DNA of 15,872 nucleotides, from assembly GCA_045636265.1 (NCBI GenBank), contig JAZTXD010000065.1, positions 1-15,872 of the forward strand, read 5' to 3'. Position numbers and translations under genes: made by a program. A model generated the notes under the pieces. The model saw nothing but the letters and a program-made list of their open reading frames with translations. It was not told where the DNA came from and did no database searches. This DNA is from Flemingiibacterium sp045636265. Lineage in GTDB: Bacteria > Bacillota > Clostridia > Oscillospirales > CAG-272. Below, one piece after another: positions 1-7,003 of the stretch. The stretch's first letter is position 1. Each line of letters starts with the position of its first letter.

Positions 1-1658
1 CCGACCGTACAGTTGCTTCTATCAAGCGTCACATGGGTTCCGACTATAAGGTTACTATTGACGACAAGAAGTTTACCCCTCAGGAAATTTCCGCTATGAT
101 CCTTCAGAAGCTCAAGGCTGATGCAGAGGCATATCTTGGAACAACCGTTACCGAGGCTGTTATCACCGTTCCCGCATACTTCACCGACGCACAGCGTCAG
201 GCAACAAAGGATGCAGGTAAGATCGCAGGTCTTGATGTTAAGAGAATTATCAACGAGCCTACCGCGGCAGCTCTCGCATATGGTGTTGACAAGGACGGCA
301 GCGATCAGAAGGTAATGGTGTTTGACCTTGGCGGCGGTACATTTGACGTATCCATTCTCGACATTTCAGACGACGTTGTTGAAGTTCTCGCAACACACGG
401 CGACAACAAGCTCGGCGGCGACGACTTCGATGCTCGTATTATCGACTGGATCGCAGAGGAGTTCAAACGTGAAAACGGCATTGATCTTCGTCAGGACAAA
501 ATGGCACTCCAGCGCCTCAAGGAAGCAGCTGAAAAGGCAAAAATAGAGCTTTCCGGTATGGCATCAAGTAATATCAATCTTCCCTTTATTACTGCAGATG
601 CAACAGGTCCCAAGCACTTCGACGGAACTCTCTCCCGCGCTAAATTTAACGAGCTCACCGCAGACCTCGTTGAACGTACCATGATCCCCACAAAGAAAGC
701 GCTTGCCGATTCCAAACTCACCGTTGGTCAGATCGACAAGGTTCTCCTCGTCGGCGGTTCCACAAGAATTCCCGCAGTTCAGGATGCAGTCAAGAACTTT
801 ATCGGCAAGGAGCCTTTCAAGGGTATCAACCCCGATGAGTGCGTAGCTATCGGCGCGGCTATTCAGGGCGGCGTACTTGGCGGAGATTTTAAGGACCTTC
901 TTCTTCTCGACGTTACACCCCTTTCTCTCGGTATCGAAACTCTTGGAGGCGTATTCAACAGGATTATCTCCAGAAATACTACTATTCCCACAAAAAAGAG
1001 CCAGGTATATTCCACCGCGGCTGACAATCAGACCTCGGTTGAGATTCACGTTCTTCAGGGCGAGCGCGACATGGCTGCCGGCAACACAACTCTCGGACGT
1101 TTCTCGCTCGACGGTATTGCTCCCGCTCCCCGCGGAATTCCGCAGATCGAAGTTACCTTCGATATCGACGCTAACGGTATCGTTAATGTAACCGCAAAGG
1201 ATAAGGGTACCGGCAAGGAACAGCACATCACTATCACATCTTCCACCAACATGTCCCAGGAAGACATCGACAAAGCTGTTAAGGAAGCAGAGAAATTTGC
1301 TGAAGAAGACAGAAAGCTTAAGGAAGCTGTTGAGGTTAAGAACACCGCAGAAAGCATGATCTTCCAGACAGAGAAGACACTCGGCGAGCTTGGCGACAAG
1401 GTTACCGAGGATGAAAAGGCTCCTGTAAATGCGGCAATTGAAAAGCACAAGGAAACCGTAAAGACCGGCGACACCGATGCTATCAAGGCTGACACCGAAG
1501 CGCTTCAGAAGTCCTTCTATCCGATCGCTGAAAAGCTTTACGCACAGCAGGGCGCACAGGGCGCAGGTCCCGATATGGGTAACATGGGCGGCAACCCCGG
1601 AAACCAGGACGGTGACACATTCTACAACGCTGACTTTGAGGATAAGACAAATCAGTAA
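1..1658 (+). CDS. dnaK: Chaperone protein DnaK (Hsp70), 5'-truncated by the window edge
   Basis: ATP-dependent cytosolic Hsp70 chaperone that works with DnaJ and GrpE. The reading frame is open from base 3 and the first residues (DRTVASIKRH) are already inside the ATPase domain, so the ATG at 33 is not the real start. About 60 N-terminal residues lie upstream of the window. Of the 551 visible residues, the nucleotide-binding domain carries the phosphate loop FDLGGGTFDVS, the INEPTAAALAYG segment and the adenosine-binding VLLVGGSTRIP. The beta-sandwich substrate domain follows (LLLLDVTPLSLGIE), then the helical lid and a glycine/asparagine/glutamine-rich tail ending in an acidic segment. dnaJ follows on the same strand after a terminator and its own promoter. 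Identification is secure. Confidence 0.98.
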   Translation, partial: DRTVASIKRHMGSDYKVTIDDKKFTPQEISAMILQKLKADAEAYLGTTVTEAVITVPAYFTDAQRQATKDAGKIAGLDVKRIINEPTAAALAYGVDKDGSDQKVMVFDLGGGTFDVSILDISDDVVEVLATHGDNKLGGDDFDARIIDWIAEEFKRENGIDLRQDKMALQRLKEAAEKAKIELSGMASSNINLPFITADATGPKHFDGTLSRAKFNELTADLVERTMIPTKKALADSKLTVGQIDKVLLVGGSTRIPAVQDAVKNFIGKEPFKGINPDECVAIGAAIQGGVLGGDFKDLLLLDVTPLSLGIETLGGVFNRIISRNTTIPTKKSQVYSTAADNQTSVEIHVLQGERDMAAGNTTLGRFSLDGIAPAPRGIPQIEVTFDIDANGIVNVTAKDKGTGKEQHITITSSTNMSQEDIDKAVKEAEKFAEEDRKLKEAVEVKNTAESMIFQTEKTLGELGDKVTEDEKAPVNAAIEKHKETVKTGDTDAIKADTEALQKSFYPIAEKLYAQQGAQGAGPDMGNMGGNPGNQDGDTFYNADFEDKTNQ

Positions 1659-1683
1659 TCAAACGGCGATGCCGTAATCATAC

Positions 1684-1712
1684 AAAAACCCCCGGCGATG
1701 CCGGCTATTTTT
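1684..1712 (+). terminator. Intrinsic terminator after dnaK, partly bidirectional
   Basis: A GC-rich stem CCGGC (1692-1696) / GCCGG (1700-1704) with a 3-base GAT loop is followed by CTATTTTT. The AAAAA at 1684-1688 can extend the stem against TTTTT at 1708-1712, so the element could act on both strands. It sits about 30 bases after the dnaK stop and before the dnaJ promoter, so the upstream heat-shock transcript probably ends, fully or partly, here. Confidence 0.75.
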
Positions 1713-1741
1713 GGAGTGATATTGAAATTTACAAATTGTTG

Positions 1742-1770
1742 TTTATTTCCGAAGACAGATATAGTATAAT
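1742..1770 (+). promoter_or_regulatory. Likely dnaJ promoter (strong -10, weak -35)
   Basis: A perfect -10 TATAAT at 1765-1770 lies in an AT-rich stretch about 70 bases before the dnaJ ATG. With a 17-base spacer the -35 would be TTTATT (1742-1747), a poor match. A TTGTTT at 1739-1744 is better but 20 bases away. I see no CIRCE inverted repeat near it, so HrcA control at this site is not supported by the sequence. Confidence 0.55.
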
Positions 1771-1810
1771 ATATAGGTTAACGGCATTTTTCCCGTATTA
1801 TCACGAAAAT

Positions 1811-1838
1811 TATCAATTTTTCAAAAATTGAGGAGATA
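1811..1838 (+). promoter_or_regulatory. AU-rich inverted repeat abutting the dnaJ ribosome binding site
   Basis: CAATTTTT (1814-1821) and AAAAATTG (1823-1830) form a perfect inverted repeat around one base. As RNA this gives seven A-U-rich pairs with a UCA loop. The last paired base is directly joined to the AGGAG Shine-Dalgarno (1831-1835). TATC at 1811-1814 could instead pair with GATA at 1835-1838, leaving the Shine-Dalgarno bulged. The repeat itself is plain in the sequence; a regulatory role is inference. Confidence 0.4.
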
Positions 1839-1841
1839 CAC

Positions 1842-2984
1842 ATGGCTGATAAAAGAGATTATTACGAGGTGCTCGGCCTCGATAAATCCGCTGATGAGTC
1901 GGCAATTAAAAAGGCTTACCGTCAGCTTGCTAAAAAGTATCATCCGGATATGAATCCGGGAGATGCTGAAGCCGAGAAAAAGTTCAAAGAGGTTAACGAG
2001 GCATATGCTGTCCTCTCCGATGCCGAAAAGAAGTCGCGCTATGACCAGTTCGGTCACGCAGGCGTTGACGGTCAGGGCGGATTTGACGGAGGATTCGGCG
2101 GCTTTGGCGGAGGATTTGATGCTTCCGACATATTCGGTGACATCTTCGGCAGCTTCTTTGGCGGCGGTATGGGAGGCTCGGGTCAGTCGCGCCGCAACGG
2201 ACCGGTTCGAGGAAACGATATTCTTCAGCGCGTAACCATTTCCTTTGAGGAAGCCGCATTCGGCTGCAAAAAGGATGTAAGCTACGGAAGAGTTGAACAG
2301 TGTCCGGAGTGTGAAGGTTCAGGTGCGAAGAAGGGAACTGCTGTTGACACCTGTCAGACCTGTCACGGTACGGGTACTGTCCGCGTACAGCAGAGAACCA
2401 TGCTCGGTGTTATGCAGACAACACGTGCATGTGATGACTGCGGCGGAACGGGTAAGAAGATAAAGGATCCTTGCACCTACTGTAAGGGCAAGGGATATGT
2501 TAAGAACACCAAGAAGCTCGAGATCACAATTCCTGCCGGAATTGACGACGGTCAGAAGGTTGCGATACGCTCGCAGGGTGACTGCGGCAGAAACGGCGGA
2601 AGTGCCGGCGATCTTATAATCAGCGTATCCGTCCGTCCGCATCCTATTTTCGAGCGCGACGGCTACAACATATACTGTGAGGTACCGATAACCTTCTCGG
2701 AAGCGGCACTCGGAGCGCAGATCGAAATCCCGACTCTTGAGGGCAAGGAAACATACACAATTCCCGAGGGCACACAGCACGGAACGGCGTTCACTCTTCG
2801 CGGACGCGGTATACCTTATGTAAACAGCAAGAGCCGCGGAGATCTTATATTCGCGGTGTCTATTGAAACGCCTCGCGGACTTTCGCAAGATCAGAAGGAT
2901 CTGCTTCGCAAGTTTGCCGAGAGCCTTGGTGAAAAGAACAACACCAAAAAGAGCGGATTTATCAAAAAAATATTCGGTAAATAA
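1842..2984 (+). CDS. dnaJ: Chaperone protein DnaJ (Hsp40, type I)
   Basis: Co-chaperone that delivers unfolded clients to DnaK and stimulates its ATPase. The 380 residues show the full type I order. The J-domain (about 5-70) has the essential HPD at 34-36. A Gly/Phe-rich linker spans about 71-112. A zinc-binding region contains four CxxCxGxG repeats, beginning at C154, C171, C197 and C211. The two C-terminal beta domains start near residue 225. All eight zinc cysteines are present, and the length is normal for the family. The ATG has a GAGGAG site 6 bases upstream and is the only start that gives a complete J-domain. The C-terminus is lysine-rich. It lies downstream of dnaK with its own promoter and upstream of prmA, the usual Firmicutes arrangement. 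Confidence 0.98.
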   Translation: MADKRDYYEVLGLDKSADESAIKKAYRQLAKKYHPDMNPGDAEAEKKFKEVNEAYAVLSDAEKKSRYDQFGHAGVDGQGGFDGGFGGFGGGFDASDIFGDIFGSFFGGGMGGSGQSRRNGPVRGNDILQRVTISFEEAAFGCKKDVSYGRVEQCPECEGSGAKKGTAVDTCQTCHGTGTVRVQQRTMLGVMQTTRACDDCGGTGKKIKDPCTYCKGKGYVKNTKKLEITIPAGIDDGQKVAIRSQGDCGRNGGSAGDLIISVSVRPHPIFERDGYNIYCEVPITFSEAALGAQIEIPTLEGKETYTIPEGTQHGTAFTLRGRGIPYVNSKSRGDLIFAVSIETPRGLSQDQKDLLRKFAESLGEKNNTKKSGFIKKIFGK

Positions 2985-2991
2985 AAATGGG

Positions 2992-3021
2992 TGCGTTCCC
3001 CACGTAGCCGTGGGGAACGCA
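2992..3021 (+). repeat. Very stable 13-bp hairpin between dnaJ and prmA
   Basis: TGCGTTCCCCACG (2992-3004) is the exact reverse complement of CGTGGGGAACGCA (3009-3021), with a four-base TAGC loop. No U-tract follows: the next bases are TTAAGTATTC, then the prmA Shine-Dalgarno. It is therefore not a classical intrinsic terminator. It could be a transcript-stabilising or processing hairpin that sets different dnaJ and prmA levels, or a leaky terminator. Confidence 0.8.
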
Positions 3022-3043
3022 TTAAGTATTCAGGAGGATAAAT

Positions 3044-3964
3044 ATGAACTGGACACAACTCAGAGTTACGGTTGCAACAAGCGATATAGAGCGCACGGCG
3101 GCTATTATGAGCATGCTTGATAACGGTATTATGATTGAGGATTACAGCGATATTGAAGAGGGACTTATGACCGTGTACGGTGACCTTATTGACGAGAATA
3201 TTCTGAACGCCGATAAGTCACACGGCGCGGTTTCTATTTATATTCCGGACAATAAGAATTATAACGATTATATGGCGTTTTTACGTGACCGTTTCGCGGC
3301 GGAGAAAATCGAGGCTAAAATGGAGCTCATCGGTGTGGACGAGCAGGAGTGGTCGAGCGCTTGGAAGAAGTATTATCATCCTATTCGTGTCGGTGAGCGT
3401 CTTGTTATCGTTCCGGCGTGGGAAGAGTATGACGCTAAGGAAAGCGACATTATAGTGAGAATGGACCCCGGTATGGCTTTCGGTACGGGCACTCACGAAA
3501 CCACTCGCCTTGTCTGCGGACTTATTGAGAAGTATCTTGTACCCGGAGAGCGTGTGCTTGACGTGGGAACCGGAAGCGGTATACTTGCAATCTGTGCGTC
3601 AAAGCTCGGAGCGAAGGAATGCTTCGCATATGACATCGATCCCGTTGCCGTTCGCGTTGCACAGGAAAACTGCAAGGATAACGACTGCGCGAACATTACC
3701 TGCGGAGTGTCAGACCTTCTCGCATCGGTTGACACTGCCGGCGGTCTGTACGATTTCGCAGTAGCAAACATAGTTGCCGACATCATTATCAGAATGGCGC
3801 CCGATATCGGCGCGTACCTTAAGCCCGGGGCATATCTTATAACCTCGGGAATCATCGAGCGCTATGCCGAGGGTGTACGTGAGGCTATGCGTGCTAACGG
3901 CTTTACACTTGTCACCGAGGCTATGGAGAGCGATTGGGTGGCAATGGTTTACAAAAAAGACTGA
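3044..3964 (+). CDS. prmA: Ribosomal protein L11 methyltransferase PrmA
   Basis: S-adenosylmethionine-dependent enzyme that methylates lysines and the N-terminal amine of ribosomal protein L11 in the cytosol. The 306 residues contain an N-terminal substrate-recognition domain (about 1-95). The PrmA signature GMAFGTGTHETT is at 143-154, the SAM-binding glycine loop VLDVGTGSGI at 171-180, and the acidic strand end YDIDP follows at 196-200. The family motif NIVAD, the PrmA version of the (N)-hydrophobic-A catalytic-site strand, is at 242-246. The ATG follows an AGGAGG site at the usual spacing. It sits between dnaJ and rsmE, as in many Firmicutes, and is probably cotranscribed from the dnaJ promoter through the intergenic hairpin. 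Length and motifs are all normal. Confidence 0.96.
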   Translation: MNWTQLRVTVATSDIERTAAIMSMLDNGIMIEDYSDIEEGLMTVYGDLIDENILNADKSHGAVSIYIPDNKNYNDYMAFLRDRFAAEKIEAKMELIGVDEQEWSSAWKKYYHPIRVGERLVIVPAWEEYDAKESDIIVRMDPGMAFGTGTHETTRLVCGLIEKYLVPGERVLDVGTGSGILAICASKLGAKECFAYDIDPVAVRVAQENCKDNDCANITCGVSDLLASVDTAGGLYDFAVANIVADIIIRMAPDIGAYLKPGAYLITSGIIERYAEGVREAMRANGFTLVTEAMESDWVAMVYKKD

Positions 3965-4018
3965 AATTGGTAAAAAAATGCAGTTTTTTACGTTCTGAAT
4001 AAAAAAAGTGTAAAAAAA
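3965..4018 (+). other. A/T-rich spacer with a weak all-A/U hairpin after prmA
   Basis: GTAAAAAA (3970-3977) pairs with TTTTTTAC (3984-3991) around ATGCAG, and A-tracts follow at about 4001-4018. The stem has only one G-C pair and no U-tract after it, so it is at best a weak terminator. A-tracts just upstream of the strong promoter at 4032 could serve as an UP-like element; this is inference. Confidence 0.3.
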
Positions 4019-4060
4019 TTCGTCAAAATATTTGACAAAATGACGAAAGTGTAGTATAAT
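4019..4060 (+). promoter_or_regulatory. Consensus sigma-A promoter for rsmE with overlapping palindrome
   Basis: TTGACA (4032-4037), a 17-base spacer and TATAAT (4055-4060) match the vegetative consensus exactly. The -35 is overlapped by a perfect palindrome GTCAAA-ATA-TTTGAC (4022-4036). A wider inverted repeat TTCGTCA (4019-4025) / TGACGAA (4041-4047) brackets the -35. The promoter would serve rsmE and probably the membrane-protein gene behind it. Symmetry across a -35 is the expected place for a repressor, but which protein, if any, binds is unknown. Confidence 0.8.
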
Positions 4061-4134
4061 ATATAGCATAGTCGGGCAATCGTGTGATAAAAAGTTGTGC
4101 TAAATTCGATAAAACCGACAACAGTGAGGTCAAA

Positions 4135-4887
4135 ATGCCGCGATTTTTTCTGCAGGCTTCCAATATTGCCAACGGAATTGTCACCGTTATGGGTGACGAT
4201 GCCGCTCATATTTCGCGTTCACTCCGTATGAGAGTGGGGGAACATATCACAGTCTGTGATATGCAAAAAAATGAATACGACTGTGAGCTGGTCGCTTTTT
4301 CGGGCGACACGGTCACGGCGAAGGTTATTTCATCCCGTAAAACAGACATCGAGCCGCCGTATACGGTGAAGCTTTATCAGGCGCTTCCAAAATCGGACAA
4401 GCTTGATACTATCATTCAGAAAGCGGTGGAAACGGGTGCGCATCTCATAGTTCCGTTTGAGTCGGAGAGATGTGTTGTCAAGGCTGATACGGATGCAAAG
4501 CGCGAGGAAAAGAAGCTTGAGCGCCGAAGACGTATCGCGCTCGAAGCGGCGAAGCAGTGCGGACGCGGATGCATTCCGGATGTCGCTCTTCCCATGAAAT
4601 ATCGCGCAATGCTTGAGGATGCCGCGAAATGCGAGCTTAAGCTCTTCTTTTATGAAGGCGACGGTACAGAGTCGCTTCGTGAGCTTCTTGAGCGAAAATA
4701 TTCCAAGGGCAGTGTGCCGGAGAGCATCTCGGTCGTGATTGGCTCCGAGGGCGGTTTTTCCATTGCGGAGGTTGAGGCTGCAAAAAATATGGGATTTGAA
4801 ATCTGCGGCCTCGGCAAACGAATACTGCGCTGTGAAACGGCACCGAGCTTCGCGCTTGCGTGTCTTACATATAATTTTGAATTGTAA
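4135..4887 (+). CDS. rsmE: 16S rRNA (uracil-1498-N3)-methyltransferase RsmE
   Basis: SPOUT-family enzyme that uses S-adenosylmethionine to methylate N3 of U1498 in 16S rRNA. The 250 residues begin MPRFF, as family members do, with an N-terminal PUA-like RNA-binding domain (about 1-68). The trefoil-knot catalytic domain has LYQALPKSDKLDTIIQKAVE (80-99), the SAM-loop GSEGGFS (203-209) and LGKRILRCETA (226-236). I chose the ATG at 4135, preceded by GTGAGGT, over the in-frame GTG at 4084. The GTG would add 17 residues that do not match the family, and it has no good ribosome site. The lysine in LGKR replaces a proline often seen there. Transcription should come from the consensus promoter at 4032-4060. 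Confidence 0.95.
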   Translation: MPRFFLQASNIANGIVTVMGDDAAHISRSLRMRVGEHITVCDMQKNEYDCELVAFSGDTVTAKVISSRKTDIEPPYTVKLYQALPKSDKLDTIIQKAVETGAHLIVPFESERCVVKADTDAKREEKKLERRRRIALEAAKQCGRGCIPDVALPMKYRAMLEDAAKCELKLFFYEGDGTESLRELLERKYSKGSVPESISVVIGSEGGFSIAEVEAAKNMGFEICGLGKRILRCETAPSFALACLTYNFEL

Positions 4888-4900
4888 CTGAGAGGGCTTT

Positions 4901-5671
4901 ATGGTGAAAAATAATATTAAAGAAAGAAAGGCTGCAAAACTTGCGGCTGAAAAGCAGGCGGATATCAAGCTTTACCGCTTGATGACACAATTCGCACTGG
5001 CGGCTGTAGCTCTGTTCCTTACTCTTGCCGCAAAGAAAAATGAAATCTTCGTTCTTTGGAAGATCATGCCGATATTCCTTGTGATATCCGGCGTGCTTTT
5101 CGGACTTTCCGCAGTGCTTTTCTGTGTCAGACACGCAAAAGGTGCGGATGAATCCGAGCGCATAATAACAAGTGCCGGAATTTTCGGAAATGCCGCTTCA
5201 CTTTTCTTTGTGTCGTGTGGATATTATCTTTTCATGAAAGCCGAGCTTGTTATCGCCGCACTTATTGCTCTTATGGTTGTTTACATGGCGTATAATATAA
5301 ACGGTGCCGGTTTCTTTGCTTATTCCGTTCTTACAGCAGCATCATATATTGCTTTTTCTGTGGCGTGCTGTGAGGTGCATTATCCGATCGCGTCGATTAT
5401 CGTTACTGCAGCGTTTGTGCTTTCCTTTGCTATTCCCGTGCTCGCTATTGTCACAGCGGTGCTTGTGCTCGCAAAGAAAGACGGCATCAGCGTGATTGGC
5501 GTGAAGATATCCGGTAAGCTTATCGCTGTGGCTTTGATTGTTACCGCACTTGTTGCACTTGCGGCTGCTGCTGTTGCAATCGTTTATCCGGCTGCGGCAC
5601 AGCTTATTATGTATGCAATGCTTGCGATTTATTTCCTTGCCACTATTGTCGGCATATTCAAAATGATGTAA
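4901..5671 (+). CDS. Unrecognised polytopic membrane protein (about eight helices)
   Basis: I do not recognise a family. The 256-residue protein has a short basic and polar N-terminal tail (1-25, rich in Lys and Ala) followed by about eight hydrophobic segments: roughly 26-45, 52-76, 88-111, 113-132, 136-158, 163-190, 206-230 and 232-254. The loops are short, with one charged loop near 78-86 (HAKGADESER) and one lysine-containing loop near 190-205. No transporter, enzyme or peptidase motif is visible, and the C-terminus ends right after the last helix. The start has an AGAGGG site 6 bases upstream. The gene begins 13 bases after rsmE, so it is almost certainly on the same transcript, although nothing about it suggests a role in ribosome modification. 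Confidence 0.85.
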   Translation: MVKNNIKERKAAKLAAEKQADIKLYRLMTQFALAAVALFLTLAAKKNEIFVLWKIMPIFLVISGVLFGLSAVLFCVRHAKGADESERIITSAGIFGNAASLFFVSCGYYLFMKAELVIAALIALMVVYMAYNINGAGFFAYSVLTAASYIAFSVACCEVHYPIASIIVTAAFVLSFAIPVLAIVTAVLVLAKKDGISVIGVKISGKLIAVALIVTALVALAAAAVAIVYPAAAQLIMYAMLAIYFLATIVGIFKMM

Positions 5672-5749
5672 TCTTAATCTCGCGATTTTATTCCAAATAC
5701 ATACAGCAACATAAACTTTAATTTGTGAACGTTGAAAGGAGTCGCCCAT

Positions 5750-6835
5750 ATGTCAAACAGATTTTTCCAAGGTATTATTCATCAAATGAAGGATGCTGTG
5801 GATCGGGTAATCGGTGTTATAGACGAAAATGGCGTAATTATCTCTTGCAGTGAGCTTGTAAAGATCGGAGAAACCGCCCAGGGGGTACGGGATGAACTTT
5901 CGTATACTTCCGAGGCAATATCCACCGGCGGTTATACATACAGACAGATAGGACAGGGCGCCAAGAGCGAATATATCGTATTCGTAGAGGGCGAAGACAA
6001 GATGGCTGAAAAGCTTTCCATGATACTCTCCATCTCCCTTTCCAACATAAAGAATCTTTATGACGAAAAGCTTGACAAGGGCTCCTTTATAAAGAATATA
6101 ATTCTTGACAACATTCTTCCCAGCGACATTTATTTGAAGAGCAAGGAGCTTCACTTCAATTCCGATGTGATGCGTGTGGTTCTTCTCATAAAGTTCTACG
6201 GCAAGAGCGATGTTGTACCGTTTGATATGGTGCAGAACATGTTCCCGGACAAGAACAAGGATTATGTTATCAGCGTAAGCGAGCACGATATAGTGCTTGT
6301 TAAGGAAATAAAGAACGGTCACGATACACGTGAGATCGAAAAGACTGCGAAGAATATTTCCGACACTCTTTCCAGCGAGTTCTACGCAAAGGTTACAATC
6401 GGTATCGGTACTCCGGTTGACAACATTAAGGACCTTGCACGCTCCTTCAAGGAAGCTCAGGTTGCAATCGAGGTTGGTAAGGTATTCGACACCGAAAAGA
6501 ATATAATAAGCTATGAAAACCTCGGTATCGGCAGACTTATCTATCAGCTTCCCACAACTCTTTGCGAAATGTTCCTTCAGGAAGTGTTCAAGAAGGGCTC
6601 TCTTGAGTCGCTTGACCGCGAAACTCTCATGACTATCCAGTGCTTCTTCGAGAACAATCTTAACGTTTCGGAAACTTCGAGAAAGCTGTTTGTTCACAGA
6701 AACACTCTTGTTTACCGTCTTGAGAAAATCAGAAAGCTCACCGGACTTGACCTTCGTGAGTTTGAGCACGCGATCACATTTAAGGTTGCACTGATGGTTA
6801 AAAAGTACCTGACATCAAAGCCTGTTAAATTCTAA
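5750..6835 (+). CDS. CdaR/PucR-type transcriptional regulator with C-terminal HTH
   Basis: Probable DNA-binding regulator of 361 residues. The C-terminal 65 residues hold the helix-turn-helix typical of the PucR/CdaR group: ENNLNVSETSRKLFVHRNTL, beginning at 301, then VYRLEKIRKLTG. The middle (about 110-290) resembles the GGDEF-like sensory fold of these proteins, with KVTIGIGTPVDNIKDLARSF followed by KEAQVAIEVGK. The N-terminal 100 residues look like a sugar-diacid-recognition-type sensor (IGVIDENGVIISCSELVKIG). The ligand cannot be read from sequence. I chose the ATG at 5750 because AAAGGAG precedes it at normal spacing; a TTG at 5732 in frame lies upstream of that site. It stands alone, 78 bases after the membrane-protein gene and 168 before ftsE, on the same strand as both. 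Confidence 0.85.
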   Translation: MSNRFFQGIIHQMKDAVDRVIGVIDENGVIISCSELVKIGETAQGVRDELSYTSEAISTGGYTYRQIGQGAKSEYIVFVEGEDKMAEKLSMILSISLSNIKNLYDEKLDKGSFIKNIILDNILPSDIYLKSKELHFNSDVMRVVLLIKFYGKSDVVPFDMVQNMFPDKNKDYVISVSEHDIVLVKEIKNGHDTREIEKTAKNISDTLSSEFYAKVTIGIGTPVDNIKDLARSFKEAQVAIEVGKVFDTEKNIISYENLGIGRLIYQLPTTLCEMFLQEVFKKGSLESLDRETLMTIQCFFENNLNVSETSRKLFVHRNTLVYRLEKIRKLTGLDLREFEHAITFKVALMVKKYLTSKPVKF

Positions 6836-7003
6836 ATCAAAACTTTTTTCGTCCGTCCGCCGGCCGCGTGTATACGCAACCTGCGGGCGGTACGTGTGTT
6901 AAATGCCCAAAAACACGATTTTTTTCGTATAAATCACACAAGAGGCGTGAGGGTCAACTGCTCTCACTTGTATAAATAAACGATAACGGAGTATTTTACC
7001 ATA
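6836..7003 (+). other. Intergenic region with a GC-rich hairpin upstream of ftsE
   Basis: CCGCC (6857-6861) and CGC (6865-6867) can pair with GCG (6883-6885) and GGCGG (6886-6890), leaving a three-base bulge. An alternative small hairpin GCGT-GTAT-ACGC sits inside at 6866-6877. No U-tract follows directly, though TTTTTTT occurs at 6919-6925. A second weaker pairing links GTGAG (6947-6951) to CTCAC (6963-6967). This is probably where regulator transcription ends and ftsE transcription starts, but I find no convincing -35/-10 pair for ftsE. Confidence 0.4.

Noticed and set aside
564..1448. 294-codon open frame on the minus strand across dnaK
   Set aside because: It is antisense to an unmistakable dnaK; long antisense frames over dnaK are a known result of its codon pattern. 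No ribosome site and no recognisable protein.
1713..1841. CIRCE (HrcA operator) upstream of dnaJ
   Set aside because: I looked for TTAGCACTC-N9-GAGTGCTAA and found nothing similar; any CIRCE would lie upstream of the window with the start of the dnaK operon.
2992..3021. Calling the dnaJ-prmA hairpin an intrinsic terminator
   Set aside because: No U-tract follows the stem, and prmA has no visible promoter of its own, so complete termination is unlikely.
4084..4134. Upstream GTG start for rsmE
   Set aside because: It would add 17 residues without family similarity and has no ribosome site; MPRFF at 4135 is the standard N-terminus.
5753..6769. 338-codon minus-strand frame opposite the CdaR/PucR-type regulator
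   Set aside because: The plus-strand protein has clear domains and a good ribosome site; the antisense product resembles nothing and has low-complexity, shadow-like composition.
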